Below are positions 1 through 7,920 of a stretch of DNA of 64,000 bases, in pieces (position 1 is the first letter of the stretch; every line of letters starts with the position of its first letter). The notes under the pieces are model-generated. The model was given only the letters and a program-made list of their open reading frames with translations. It was not told the origin of the DNA and searched no databases. Source of the stretch: Homoserinibacter sp. YIM 151385 (GTDB lineage: Bacteria > Actinomycetota > Actinomycetes > Actinomycetales > Microbacteriaceae); the NCBI RefSeq assembly GCF_027912415.1, contig NZ_CP115175.1:434001-498000 (forward strand). Reading direction: 5' to 3'. A program made the translations under genes and the position numbers.

Positions 1-2
1 TC

Positions 3-230
3 CTGCTCCTCCTCGGTCGTCGCCGGTGGGTGCTCGCGGTGCTGCTCGGGCTCGCGATGACCTGCGCGATCGAGGCGGCGCAGCTCCTCCTGCCGGATCG
101 GGTGAGCGATCCGCGCGACATCGTCGCGAACTCGCTCGGCGGGCTCCTCGGCGTCCTCGTCGCCCTGCGGTGGACGCGCCCGCGGCGGAAGCGCCGCGCT
201 CGTGCCGAGCGGGCTCGCCCGGGCTGGTAG
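3..230 (+). CDS. VanZ-like family protein, C-terminal part (cut by window start)
   Basis: The reading frame is open from the first bases of the window and stops at TAG 228-230, so only the last 75 or so residues are present. They contain a hydrophobic stretch followed by an [10 protein letters not shown] segment, the pattern [12 protein letters not shown] and a second hydrophobic segment, then an Arg-rich tail. In VanZ-like membrane proteins the last helices carry exactly this E-x2-Q-...-D-x2-D-x2-N-x2-G pattern. VanZ relatives are integral membrane proteins, mostly of unknown function; one is linked to teicoplanin resistance. The family call is good, the physiological role is not known. Confidence 0.7.
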   Translation: MLLLGRRRWVLAVLLGLAMTCAIEAAQLLLPDRVSDPRDIVANSLGGLLGVLVALRWTRPRRKRRARAERARPGW

Positions 231-322
231 CATTGCCAGGTTGCCGTCACGACGGCCGCGGATCAAGAGAGCCGGCACAGCAGGTGCCCGGCACCGCGCA
301 ACGAGAGGAATGGGGACCGCAT

Positions 323-592
323 ATGGGCCTGAACGCAGACGTCAAGAAGGCGATCATCGACGAGTACGCCACGCAGCCCGGAGACACCGGATCCCCCGAG
401 GTCCAGGTCGCCCTGCTCACGCGTCGGATCAAGGACCTCACCGAGCACCTCAAGGAGCACAAGCACGACCACCACTCGCGTCGCGGCCTGCTGCTCCTCG
501 TCGGCCAGCGCCGTCGCCTCCTGGGCTACCTCCAGGAGATCGACATCGCGCGCTACCGCTCGCTCATCGAGCGCCTCGGCCTCCGCCGCTAG
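323..592 (+). CDS. rpsO: 30S ribosomal protein S15
   Basis: The 89-residue product matches the normal length of S15 and shows the family signature GDTGSPEVQ near residue 20, then [17 protein letters not shown] and the C-terminal RY..LI..LGLR. S15 binds 16S rRNA helices 20-22 early in small-subunit assembly. The ATG at 323 is chosen because S15 proteins start a few residues before the conserved VKKAIIDEY block; a purine-rich GAGAGGAATGGGG lies just upstream. The longer upstream frame is only open because of the high GC content. pnp, which often follows rpsO, is not here; the next gene is on the other strand. Confidence 0.97.
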   Translation: MGLNADVKKAIIDEYATQPGDTGSPEVQVALLTRRIKDLTEHLKEHKHDHHSRRGLLLLVGQRRRLLGYLQEIDIARYRSLIERLGLRR

Positions 593-629
593 GCGCGCCG
601 CGTCGATCGACACCGCGATCTTCTTCACC

Positions 630-660
630 GAGGCCGTCGCCCCCACGGGGTGACGGCCTC
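630..660. terminator. Hairpin terminator shared by rpsO and the convergent small membrane gene
   Basis: A perfect 9-bp stem, GAGGCCGTC (630-638) with GACGGCCTC (652-660), encloses a 13-nt loop that can pair further through CCCC/GGGG. It lies 38 bp after the rpsO stop and 23 bp after the stop of the minus-strand gene at 683. There is no clear T-run, as is common in high-GC actinobacteria. Confidence 0.6.
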
Positions 661-682
661 GGTCGTCTCGGGCGGCGGCGGC

Positions 683-877
683 TCAGGTCGTGAGCAGCGA
701 GATGCCGGCGCCGATCACGATGAGGGCGCCGAGCACGCTCAGGCTCACCACGGTGGCGATGCGGCGGACGGGGGATGCGGCGACCTCGAGCGGCGGACTC
801 GCCGGGATCGCGGCGTCGTGCCGGATCGCGGGCACCTCGTGGAGGTGCTCGCGCGGCGGCGGCGCGTGGTCGGTCAT
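683..877 (-). CDS. Small single-pass membrane protein, unknown function
   Basis: A 64-residue product with a His/Pro-rich N-terminal half (residues 1-35) and one hydrophobic segment at about residues 41-61, ending LLTT. The ATG at 877 has a GGGAG ribosome-binding site nine bases upstream. I do not recognise a family. It probably sits in the cytoplasmic membrane with a short cytosolic N-terminus. It stands alone between rpsO, to which it is convergent, and the sugar ABC operon, which runs the same way but ends in a probable terminator. The coding call rests on the ribosome-binding site, the clean membrane segment and the lack of any competing gene. Confidence 0.6.
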   Translation of the reverse strand: MTDHAPPPREHLHEVPAIRHDAAIPASPPLEVAASPVRRIATVVSLSVLGALIVIGAGISLLTT

Positions 878-945
878 GCTGGGCTCCCGGGGTGCGACGC
901 CGGGGCGCGCGGTGACGATGCCCCCAGGATAGCTCCGCGCCCGGC

Positions 946-992
946 CCCGGGGGCGTCGTCCGGGCCCCCGTCTTCGCGGGGTGGCCCCCGGG
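946..992 (-). terminator. Possible terminator after the sugar ABC operon
   Basis: Inverted repeat CCCGGGGGC (946-954) and GCCCCCGGG (984-992) begins 8 bp after the permease stop on the minus strand. The 29-nt loop contains a further CGGGCCCCCG. There is no T-tract, so the call is tentative. Confidence 0.4.
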
Positions 993-999
993 CCTTCGC

Positions 1000-1872
1000 C
1001 TACTTCACGCTGCCCGCCGTGAGCCCGCCGACGAGCCGCTTCTCGATCGCCACGAAGAGGATCACGACGGGCACGATCGCGACGATGCTCACGCCGAACA
1101 CGTAGTGCCAGCTCGTCTCGTACTGCCCGACGAACTTGGTGAGCGCGACCGAGAGCGGCTGGTTGCCCGCCGTCGAGAGGAGCACGAGCGAGGCCGCGAA
1201 CTCGTTCCAGCAGGCCACGAAGGTGAAGACGACGGCGGTCACGATCCCGGGGACGACGAGCGGCAGGTCGATGCGCAGGAGCACGGCGATCCGGCCGGCG
1301 CCGTCGAGCTGCGCGGCCTCGTCGAGCTCCTTCGGGAGGGTCGAGAAGAAGCTGTGCATGATCCAGACCGCGAAGGAGAGGTTGAAGGCGGCGTTGACGA
1401 GGATCATCGCGAGCCAGGTGTCGATGAGCCCCAGGGCGAAGAACTCCCGGAAGAGCCCGGAGGTGAGCACCGCCGGCTGGAGCATCTGGGTCACGATCAC
1501 GAGGAACAGGAACGCGAGGCGGCCCGGGAAGCGCACGCGGGCCGTGTAGTAGGCGGCCGGCAGGGAGACGGCGAGCACGAGGAGCGTCGCGCAGATGGAG
1601 ATGACCAGCGTCGAGACGAGGTTCTGCACGAGCGGCGTCTCGGGGGTCGACCACATCGTGAGGTAGTTCTCGAGATGCCACTCGCGGGGGAGGTAGCTCG
1701 GATCGACCGAGCGGATCTCGGCCTTCGTCTTCACCGAGCCCAGCAGCATGACCGCGTAGGGGAGCACGAACACGAGGAGCACGATCGCGCCGAGGAGCAT
1801 CCGGAGCGCGACCCGGCTCGCCGGGACCTGGTCGGCGGTGTACCGCCGACGGCGGACGGTGGCGGCGGTCAT
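1000..1872 (-). CDS. Carbohydrate ABC transporter permease, MalG type
   Basis: The 290-residue product has about six membrane segments. The family EAA loop, EAAQLDGAGR followed by LP.VVPG, lies at about residues 185-210 and docks to the ATPase. Such permeases form a heterodimer with a MalF-type partner and import sugars or polyols across the cytoplasmic membrane. The start ATG at 1872 lies one base after the TGA of the upstream MalF-type gene, which indicates translational coupling. It is the third gene of a binding protein-permease-permease operon. No ATPase gene is present, so a shared MsiK-like ATPase elsewhere is likely (inference). The sugar cannot be told from the sequence. Confidence 0.9.
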   Translation of the reverse strand: MTAATVRRRRYTADQVPASRVALRMLLGAIVLLVFVLPYAVMLLGSVKTKAEIRSVDPSYLPREWHLENYLTMWSTPETPLVQNLVSTLVISICATLLVLAVSLPAAYYTARVRFPGRLAFLFLVIVTQMLQPAVLTSGLFREFFALGLIDTWLAMILVNAAFNLSFAVWIMHSFFSTLPKELDEAAQLDGAGRIAVLLRIDLPLVVPGIVTAVVFTFVACWNEFAASLVLLSTAGNQPLSVALTKFVGQYETSWHYVFGVSIVAIVPVVILFVAIEKRLVGGLTAGSVK

Positions 1873-1873
1873 G

Positions 1874-2797
1874 TCAGTCCTCCCGCATCGGGCGCACGAC
1901 GCGCAGGTAGACGGCGACGATCGCCATGACGATGAGGAAGCCGACGACGCTGAGGGCGCTCGCGACGTCCAGTCGGTGCTGCGTCTGGATGTACTTGAAG
2001 ATGAGCGTCATGATCGTGTCCGCCTCGTAGCCCGGGAGCGATCCGGTCATGGTCCGCAGGATCGGGAGCGAGTTGAAGACGTTGATGATCATGATGAGCG
2101 TCGCGATCGCGATGGCCGGCCGCAGCTGGGGCAGCACGACGCCGAGATAGCGCCGCCAGGGGCTCGCGCCGTCCATGTCGGCCGCCTCGAGGACCTCGCG
2201 GGACACCGACTGGAGGCCGGCGAGGAGGGTGTAGGTCACGAAGGGGAGCGAGACGAAGACGCCGACGACGAGCGACCAGCCGAAGGCCGTCTCGGGGTTC
2301 TTCGTCCAGCCGTAGCCCTGCGGGGTGTCGATGAGGCCCACGTCGACGAGGAAGGTGTTGACGATGCCGAAGTAGGGCTCGAGCCCGTAGTAGAAGACGA
2401 GGGTCGTCATGACGACGCTCGCCGCCCAGGGGATGATGACGGCCGCCCGCACGATCCGTCGGCCGGGGAAGGCCTTGTCGAGCAGCTGCGCGAGCGCGAG
2501 GGAGATGACGAGCGTCACGGCCGTGACGACGACCACCCAGACGATCGTGCGGCCGACGATCGGCCAGAAGGCGGGGAAGGCGAGGAGCTCGGCGTAGTTG
2601 TCGAGGCCGGCGGAGCCCTGGTCGATCCCGCTGATCGAGATCTCGCGGGTGGAGTTGAAGAACATGAGCGCGGCGGGGAAGACCACGACGCCCGCGATGA
2701 GCAGGAGCGCGGGCCCGATCCACGGGAGCGCGAGCAGCAGCTCGCGCCCCCGGGGACGGGCGGGTCTCGCCGGCAGCGAGCGGGCCTCAGCCCGCAT
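1874..2797 (-). CDS. Carbohydrate ABC transporter permease, MalF type
   Basis: The product is 307 residues with a basic N-terminus (residues 1-20), six predicted membrane segments and the EAA motif EAADMDGASPW at about residue 204, followed by LP.LRPA. It pairs with the MalG-type permease encoded directly downstream. I start it at the ATG at 2797, inside the last codons of the binding-protein gene (11-bp overlap), because the first membrane segment then begins near residue 20 as is usual. A longer in-frame extension to 2923 is Ser/Arg-rich and is an overlap artefact. It is co-transcribed with genes at 2787-4025 and 1000-1872. Confidence 0.9.
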   Translation of the reverse strand: MRAEARSLPARPARPRGRELLLALPWIGPALLLIAGVVVFPAALMFFNSTREISISGIDQGSAGLDNYAELLAFPAFWPIVGRTIVWVVVVTAVTLVISLALAQLLDKAFPGRRIVRAAVIIPWAASVVMTTLVFYYGLEPYFGIVNTFLVDVGLIDTPQGYGWTKNPETAFGWSLVVGVFVSLPFVTYTLLAGLQSVSREVLEAADMDGASPWRRYLGVVLPQLRPAIAIATLIMIINVFNSLPILRTMTGSLPGYEADTIMTLIFKYIQTQHRLDVASALSVVGFLIVMAIVAVYLRVVRPMRED

Positions 2798-4025
2798 CGA
2801 CCTGCGACTGGATCGCGGCGAGGACGTCCTCGGCCGGATCCGTCGCGATGGTGCCGAGCAGCGACTTGAACGCGGCGTCGGTCGCCGACCAGCGCGGGTT
2901 CGTCGAGGGGTAGAACTGCGCATCGGGCAGCGCCTCGAGGAAGGGCTGCAGCGCCTCCTCGCCCGCGAGCGCCTCGGCCCCCGACTTCGTGGTGGGGAGG
3001 AAGCCCTCGCCCTGCACCCACGGCGTGTAGACCTCGGCCGAGTAGACGTAGTCGAGGAAGGCCGTGATCGCCTCCTGCTTGTCGCCGTCGTTCTGGAACG
3101 CCATGAGGTGGTCGGCGACGCCGAGGGTGAAGGGCGAGCCGTCGTCGGTCGGGATCGGCGCGATCGTGTACTCGAGCTCCGGATTCCCCTCCTCGATCTG
3201 GCCGACGCTCGGCGGCAGGCCGATCTGCATGCCGATCTTGCCCTGCACGAAGATGTCGAAGAGCGGGCTGCGGTCGGTCGCGCCGGGGTCGGCCTGGGTG
3301 GCGCCCGCGTCGATCATCGCCTTCATGGCCTCCGCGGCCGCGAGGTTCTCGGGGGTGTCGATCGTGATCTCCGACTCGTCGCCGAAGGTCCCGCCGCCGC
3401 CGTAGAACCAGACGGCGGCCTCCGCCTGCGCCTCCTCGGAGCCGAGCGGCATCCCGTAGCCCGCGACGCCGCCGCCGAGCCCGCTCACGGCGGTCGCGGC
3501 ATCCCGCAGCTCGTCCCAGGTGGCGGGGGTCTCGACGCCCGCCTCCTCGAGGAGCGCGTCGTTGACGAAGAGGGCGCGCGCCGAGGCGATGAACGGGAGG
3601 CCGTAGACGGTGTCGCCGACGCTCGCGTTCTCGAGGAAGGCGTCCTGGAAGTCGGCGAGGGTCTCGGGGCTCACGACCTCCTCGGCGGGGTAGAGCAGCT
3701 CGTCGGCGGCGAAGCCGGCGAAGGGCCCGCCGTTCATGATGTCGGGCGCCTGGCCGGCCTGGATCTTCGTCGTGACGACGTCGTTGAGGTTGTCCCAGGA
3801 CTGGACCTCGAGGTTCACCGTGGTGCCGGGGTTGTCGGCCTCGAAGCCGTCGATGATCTCCTCCCAGAGGCCCTGGGTGGCGTCGGAGTAGCTGGGGACG
3901 AGCAGATCGATGCTGCTCGATCCGCCGTCTGCCGAGCCGCCGCCGCCGAAGCCGCAGGAGCTGAGGGCGAGGGCCGTGATCCCGGCGGTCGCGGCGACGC
4001 CGAGGCGTCGTGCCGTGCTGTGCAT
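2787..4025 (-). CDS. Extracellular sugar-binding lipoprotein (ABC family 1)
   Basis: The 412-residue product begins with a lipoprotein signal peptide: basic MHSTARR, a hydrophobic core, and a lipobox ending in Cys24 (LSSC). A Gly/Ser-rich linker and a family 1 solute-binding fold follow; GFEADNPG, IQAGQAPDI and ATWDELRDAA are typical positions. It would be anchored outside the membrane and hand its ligand to the two permeases downstream. A GAGGAA site precedes the ATG at 4025. The upstream gap 4026-4190 must hold the operon promoter; no LacI-type regulator gene is next to it. The substrate is unknown, probably an oligosaccharide or polyol. Confidence 0.9.
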   Translation of the reverse strand: MHSTARRLGVAATAGITALALSSCGFGGGGSADGGSSSIDLLVPSYSDATQGLWEEIIDGFEADNPGTTVNLEVQSWDNLNDVVTTKIQAGQAPDIMNGGPFAGFAADELLYPAEEVVSPETLADFQDAFLENASVGDTVYGLPFIASARALFVNDALLEEAGVETPATWDELRDAATAVSGLGGGVAGYGMPLGSEEAQAEAAVWFYGGGGTFGDESEITIDTPENLAAAEAMKAMIDAGATQADPGATDRSPLFDIFVQGKIGMQIGLPPSVGQIEEGNPELEYTIAPIPTDDGSPFTLGVADHLMAFQNDGDKQEAITAFLDYVYSAEVYTPWVQGEGFLPTTKSGAEALAGEEALQPFLEALPDAQFYPSTNPRWSATDAAFKSLLGTIATDPAEDVLAAIQSQVDAG

Positions 4026-4190
4026 GCGAGTTCCTCACTGTCTGGCGTGCCGGGATCGCGGAACCGGTCCCGGGGTGCGCACCCGCCGCGAGGTCGTTTC
4101 CTAGCCGACCCCGACGACGTTTGTAAGTACGCCTGCCTAACTGTGGCCCGCGAACTGGGGGACGTCAAGCACCGCGGCTAGCATCGGGTC

Positions 4191-4619
4191 ATGGCGTTCT
4201 GGCGAGCACGGCTCAGCGACCCCGGCCTCCCCAAGCACGACCAGGGCTCGGGATCCTTCGACGACTACGGCTACGACCTCGCCGCGAAGAACGCCCGCGT
4301 GACCATCCGCCTCGCCGCGAGCGACCCCTGCCAGGAGGAGCTCCGCGGCGTGCTCGAGCAGGGCGCCGCCGAGGCGACGACCGCGATCTCGGCCCGGGGC
4401 ATGGCGGAGGAGCGGGTCGACGCGCCGATCCCGGTGCGGCTGTTCCTCGGCACGCGGGTCTCCGGCGTCGTCGGCGCCGTGCCGCGGGGGCTCGAGTCGG
4501 TGGTCGACGAGAACCTCAGGCGGATCGAGGATCGCGGCGACAAGCCCCGCATCCCGGTCTCGATCGTCGAGACGCGGCACGGCATCCGCGTCGACCTGCT
4601 CATGGGCGCGGTGCGCTGA
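4191..4619 (+). CDS. Conserved-looking hypothetical protein, 142 aa
   Basis: I do not recognise this protein. It is soluble, without a signal peptide or membrane segment, and has a mixed charged composition with a C-terminal alternating hydrophobic stretch (PVSIVETRHGIRVDLL) that looks like beta strands. The start is well defined: a -10 hexamer TAGCAT at 4179-4184 is followed by 6 nt and then ATG, so the mRNA is probably leaderless. It stands alone between the divergent sugar ABC operon and the convergent thioredoxin gene, whose stop is only 15 bp away. Confidence 0.7.
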   Translation: MAFWRARLSDPGLPKHDQGSGSFDDYGYDLAAKNARVTIRLAASDPCQEELRGVLEQGAAEATTAISARGMAEERVDAPIPVRLFLGTRVSGVVGAVPRGLESVVDENLRRIEDRGDKPRIPVSIVETRHGIRVDLLMGAVR

Positions 4620-4634
4620 GCACCCCGCGGCGGC

Positions 4635-5018
4635 TCAGGCGCCCGCGGACTCCGCGGCCTGCTGCTGCGTCGCGATCTTCGCGCGGACGTCGTCCATGTC
4701 GAGCGCGCGGACCTGCTGCAGGATCTCCTCGAGCGCCGGGCGCGGGAGCGCGCCGGCCTGCTTGAAGAGGCCGATGCCGTCGCGGAAGACCATGAGCGTC
4801 GGGATCGCCTGGATGTCGGCCGCGGCCGAGAGCCCGGGCTGCGCCTCGGTGTCGACCTTGGCGAAGACGACGTCCTCGTGGTCCTCCGAGGCGCTCTCGT
4901 AGATCGGGGCGAAGGCCTTGCAGGGCCCGCACCACTCGGCCCAGAAGTCGACGAGGACGATGCCCTCGCCGGTGATGGCCTGCTCGAAGTCCTGCTCGGT
5001 GAGATCGACGGTCGACAT
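4635..5018 (-). CDS. trxA: Thioredoxin
   Basis: A 127-residue thioredoxin with the active site WCGPC (Cys30, Cys33), preceded by VLVDFWAEWC and followed by a cis-proline IPT near residue 73. It would reduce protein disulfides in the cytoplasm together with thioredoxin reductase. The last 20 residues or so (KIATQQQAAESAGA) form a helical tail beyond the usual end of about 108 residues. The minus-strand -10 hexamer TAGGCT (5025-5030) is followed by 6 nt and the ATG, so the mRNA is probably leaderless. No thioredoxin reductase gene is nearby. The symbol is by family; actinobacteria often have several thioredoxins. Confidence 0.9.
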   Translation of the reverse strand: MSTVDLTEQDFEQAITGEGIVLVDFWAEWCGPCKAFAPIYESASEDHEDVVFAKVDTEAQPGLSAAADIQAIPTLMVFRDGIGLFKQAGALPRPALEEILQQVRALDMDDVRAKIATQQQAAESAGA

Positions 5019-5060
5019 CCGGACAGCCTAGGCGGCACGCGCGCCGTGCGCCGGACGGGG

Positions 5061-5076
5061 TCATCCCCGCGGATGA
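5061..5076. promoter_or_regulatory. Palindrome upstream of the sensor kinase operon, candidate response-regulator site
   Basis: TCATCCCCGCGGATGA is a 16-bp inverted repeat (TCATCC/GGATGA arms) about 70 bp upstream of the -10 hexamer TACGGT (5139-5144). The same palindrome with one centre change recurs at 7086-7101 upstream of the ABC exporter. The repetition at just these two promoters suggests the binding site of the NarL-type regulator encoded at 6332. Confidence 0.6.
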
Positions 5077-5150
5077 ATCCGATGTGCCGCACGGGGGAGA
5101 TCCCGCGCCGGGGGCCGTCGGTCGCGCGTCGGCCGTCCTACGGTAGAGGC

Positions 5151-6335
5151 ATGCTCCGCGCCCTCACGACCCGCCAGCTGGTGGCCGACGCCGTCATCGC
5201 GGGCGTCGTCTTCCTGGCGTTCCTCGTGTGGGTGCTCGTCCTGGGGATCGTCCCGGGGCTGCTCGTGCTCGTGCTCTACAGCGCGGCCGTGTTCTTCCGG
5301 CGGCTCCAGCCGGGGATCGGACTCGCGATCGCCTGGGCGGCATCCCTGCTGCACATGGCCGCGCAGCTCGACCCGAACCCGATCAACCTCCTCGTGCTCG
5401 GCGTGCTCTACGCGACCGCGCGGCACGGCTCCAGACTCGTGCGCTGGCTCGGCTTCGCCTCGGCCTTCGTCGCGGCCGCCTTCATCGCCGCCTACGTGGT
5501 GCTCGTGCCCGCCGTGATCGAGTACCTGGGCGGGGGCGGCGGCAGCATCCTCCTCCAGCGCGTCACCCTCGGCGCCTTCCTCTTCGGCGCGGCCCTCGCC
5601 GGGTTCCTGCTCTGCTGGACGGCCGGCCTGCTGGTCGGCACCTGGCAGGTCGCGCGGGCGAGCGCGGCAGCCCGCGAGGACGCCGAGCGGGAGGTCGTGG
5701 CCGAGCAGGAGCGGACCAGGATCGCGCGCGACATGCACGACGTCGTCGCGCACTCGCTGGCGGTCGTCATCGCCCAGGCGGACGGCGCCCGGTATCTCAA
5801 GGGCAAGGACCCGGCGGCGCTCGACGGCGCGCTCGACACGATCGGCTCGACCGCCCGCGAGGCTCTCGCCGACGTCCGGGTGCTGCTCGGCCAGCTCCGC
5901 CACAGCCAGGGCAGCGCCCCCCAGCCCGTCATCGCCGACCTCGAGCGCCTCTACGCGCAGCTGCGCGCCGCGGGCCTCGACGTGCGCGAGGAGCGAAGCG
6001 GCGAACCGCATCCCCTCGGCACCTCGCCGCAGCTCGCCGTGTACCGGATCGTGCAGGAGGCGCTCACCAACGCGCTGCGGCACGGCGACACGGCCGAGCC
6101 GGTGCTCATCCGCTTCGACTGGGCGCCCGGCGGTCTGCACCTCTCGATCTCGAACGCGGTCGGCGCGCCCCGCTCCGGGCCCATCCCGGGCACCGGGCAC
6201 GGGGTCGCCGGCATGACCGAGCGCGCCCTCATCGTCGGCGGGCGGCTGGATGCGGTCCGCACCGATGATCGCTACACCGTCCGCGCCTGGCTGCCCTCCG
6301 GCGAGCGCGCCGCAGAGAGGACCGCCCAGCCATGA
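5151..6335 (+). CDS. Two-component sensor histidine kinase, NarL/DesK class
   Basis: The 394-residue product has five or six membrane segments in residues 10-165 with little extracytoplasmic sequence, then a coiled linker. The HisKA_3 dimerisation helix carries the phospho-acceptor His196 in RIARDMHDVVAHS. A HATPase domain follows (VQEALTNALRHG N-box, GTGHGVAGM G-box). Such kinases often sense membrane stress or cell-wall drugs. The -10 hexamer TACGGT (5139-5144), 6 nt and ATG indicate a leaderless start. The stop overlaps the regulator gene by 4 bp (ATGA). Together with the exporter at 7159 it resembles stress-responsive kinase-regulator-ABC modules of Gram-positives (inference). Confidence 0.9.
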   Translation: MLRALTTRQLVADAVIAGVVFLAFLVWVLVLGIVPGLLVLVLYSAAVFFRRLQPGIGLAIAWAASLLHMAAQLDPNPINLLVLGVLYATARHGSRLVRWLGFASAFVAAAFIAAYVVLVPAVIEYLGGGGGSILLQRVTLGAFLFGAALAGFLLCWTAGLLVGTWQVARASAAAREDAEREVVAEQERTRIARDMHDVVAHSLAVVIAQADGARYLKGKDPAALDGALDTIGSTAREALADVRVLLGQLRHSQGSAPQPVIADLERLYAQLRAAGLDVREERSGEPHPLGTSPQLAVYRIVQEALTNALRHGDTAEPVLIRFDWAPGGLHLSISNAVGAPRSGPIPGTGHGVAGMTERALIVGGRLDAVRTDDRYTVRAWLPSGERAAERTAQP

Positions 6336-6997
6336 CCGAGCCCATCCGCGTCGCGCTCGTCGACGACCAGGCGCTCTTCCGCGCCGGGATCCGCATGCTC
6401 GTCTCCTCGCAGGACGACCTCGAGTTCGTCGGGGAGGCCGGCGACGGCGTCGAGGGCGTGCGGCTCGCGGCGGAGCAGCGGCCCGACGTCATCCTCATGG
6501 ACATCCGGATGCCGGTCATGGACGGCATCGAGGCGACGGGTCGGATCCTCGAGCGCATCGAGCCGGGCGGCGACGGACCGCGGGTGATCGTGCTCACGAC
6601 CTTCGACCTCGACGAGGCCGCGACCCGAGCCATCCGGGCCGGGGCGTCCGGATTCCTGCTCAAGGATGCCGACCCCGAGTTCCTGCTCGCCGCGATCCGC
6701 ACCGTCCACGCGGGGACCGCGGTGATCGCCGCCTCCGCGACGCGCGAGCTCTTCGAGCACTTCGACTCGCGCGCCCAGCGCGAGCCGGTCCCCGCGGCCT
6801 TCGAGGAGCTCACGGCGCGCGAGCGCGACATCTTCCTCCTCGCGGCGCGCGGGCTCAGCAACAGCGAGATCGCCGCGAGCGAGTACGTCAGCGAGGCGAC
6901 CGTCAAGACCCACATCAGCCGCGTGCTCGCGAAGCTCGGACTCCGCGACCGCGTGCAGCTCGTCGTCTACGCCTTCGAGCACCGGCTCGTGGACTGA
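6332..6997 (+). CDS. LuxR/NarL-family response regulator
   Basis: A 221-residue regulator. The receiver domain has acidic residues Asp11 and Asp12, phospho-acceptor Asp57 in VILMDIRMP and the conserved LLKDAD lysine. The C-terminal LuxR HTH runs from about residue 150 (LTARERDIF, GLSNSEIA, EATVKTHISRVLAKLGLRDR). It starts inside the kinase stop codon, so the two are translationally coupled. The likely targets are its own promoter (palindrome 5061-5076) and the ABC exporter promoter (7086-7101). Confidence 0.93.
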   Translation: MTEPIRVALVDDQALFRAGIRMLVSSQDDLEFVGEAGDGVEGVRLAAEQRPDVILMDIRMPVMDGIEATGRILERIEPGGDGPRVIVLTTFDLDEAATRAIRAGASGFLLKDADPEFLLAAIRTVHAGTAVIAASATRELFEHFDSRAQREPVPAAFEELTARERDIFLLAARGLSNSEIAASEYVSEATVKTHISRVLAKLGLRDRVQLVVYAFEHRLVD

Positions 6998-7085
6998 GCC
7001 GGCGGCACGCCGCGCCGCGGCTCGGCTCCGGCGGGCGCCCTCCGCGACCCGGCGATCCGCGCGATCCGATCGGCGGATGCGGAGA

Positions 7086-7101
7086 TCATCCCCGAGGATG
7101 A
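7086..7101. promoter_or_regulatory. Palindrome upstream of the ABC exporter, candidate response-regulator site
   Basis: TCATCCCCGAGGATGA, 15 of 16 bases identical to the palindrome at 5061-5076, lies about 53 bp upstream of the -10 hexamer TAGCGT (7146-7151) of the exporter operon. An activator bound there could contact RNA polymerase. Confidence 0.6.
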
Positions 7102-7158
7102 GGAGCTCGCGACCGGAGCCGGATCCGGCGGCGGAACCGCGTCCGTAGCGTCGAGGAC

Positions 7159-7920
7159 ATGGAGATCACGACCACGGACCTGGGGCTCGTCGCCCGCGTC
7201 CAGCACCTCGCCAAGACCTACGGGAGCCACGGTTCGCCCGTCTCGGCGCTCGACGATGTCACCCTGGGCATCCGCCGCGGCGAGTTCACCGCCATCATGG
7301 GCCCCTCCGGCTCCGGCAAGTCGACGCTCATGCACATCATGGCCGGCCTCGACAGCGCGAGCTCCGGCCGCGTCTGGCTCGGCGACGCGGAGATCACCGG
7401 GATGCGGGACGCCCAGCTCACGCTCCTGCGCCGACGCCGGGTCGGCTTCGTGTTCCAGTCCTTCAACCTCGTGCCGACCCTCGACATCGAGGGCAACATC
7501 CTGCTGCCCTTCGAGCTCGACGGCCGCCGCCCGACCGCGACCGAGCGCGCCTGGATCGACGAGCTCGAGACGGCACTCGGCCTCGGCGGCCGCCTGCGGC
7601 ACCGGCCGCACGAGCTCTCGGGGGGCCAGCAGCAGCGCGTCGCGATCGCGCGCGCGCTCGCCAGCCGGCCCGACCTCGTCTTCGCCGACGAGCCCACCGG
7701 CAACCTCGACTCGCGCACCGGCCGCGAGGTCCTCGGGCTCCTCGCCACCGCGAGCCGCGACTACGGCCAGAGCATCGCGATGGTCACGCACGACCCCATC
7801 GCGGCGAGCTACGCGGACCGCATCCTCTTCCTCGCCGACGGCCGACTCGTCGAGGAGCGCGCGGGCATGACCCCCGAGGCGATCTCGACGGCGATGCTCC
7901 AGATGGAGGGCGCGGCATGA
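7159..7920 (+). CDS. ABC transporter ATPase, MacB/LolD type
   Basis: The 253-residue product is a single ABC domain: Walker [10 protein letters not shown] at about residues 48-56, Q-loop [10 protein letters not shown], signature LSGGQQQR and Walker [14 protein letters not shown], which is the variant typical of the MacB/LolD/FtsE group. It powers the FtsX-like permease encoded next, with which it overlaps by 4 bp. Substrates of such pairs are usually antimicrobial peptides or lipids, not predictable here. The -10 hexamer TAGCGT (7146-7151), 7 nt and ATG suggest a leaderless start under control of the two-component system upstream. Confidence 0.93.
   Translation: MEITTTDLGLVARVQHLAKTYGSHGSPVSALDDVTLGIRRGEFTAIMGPSGSGKSTLMHIMAGLDSASSGRVWLGDAEITGMRDAQLTLLRRRRVGFVFQSFNLVPTLDIEGNILLPFELDGRRPTATERAWIDELETALGLGGRLRHRPHELSGGQQQRVAIARALASRPDLVFADEPTGNLDSRTGREVLGLLATASRDYGQSIAMVTHDPIAASYADRILFLADGRLVEERAGMTPEAISTAMLQMEGAA

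Noticed and set aside
4120-4145. Iron-box (IdeR/DmdR1) near TAAGTACGCCTGCCTAAC upstream of the sugar ABC operon
   Set aside because: Aligned to the 19-bp iron-box consensus only the ends match; most central positions disagree. Sugar uptake also gives no reason for iron control.
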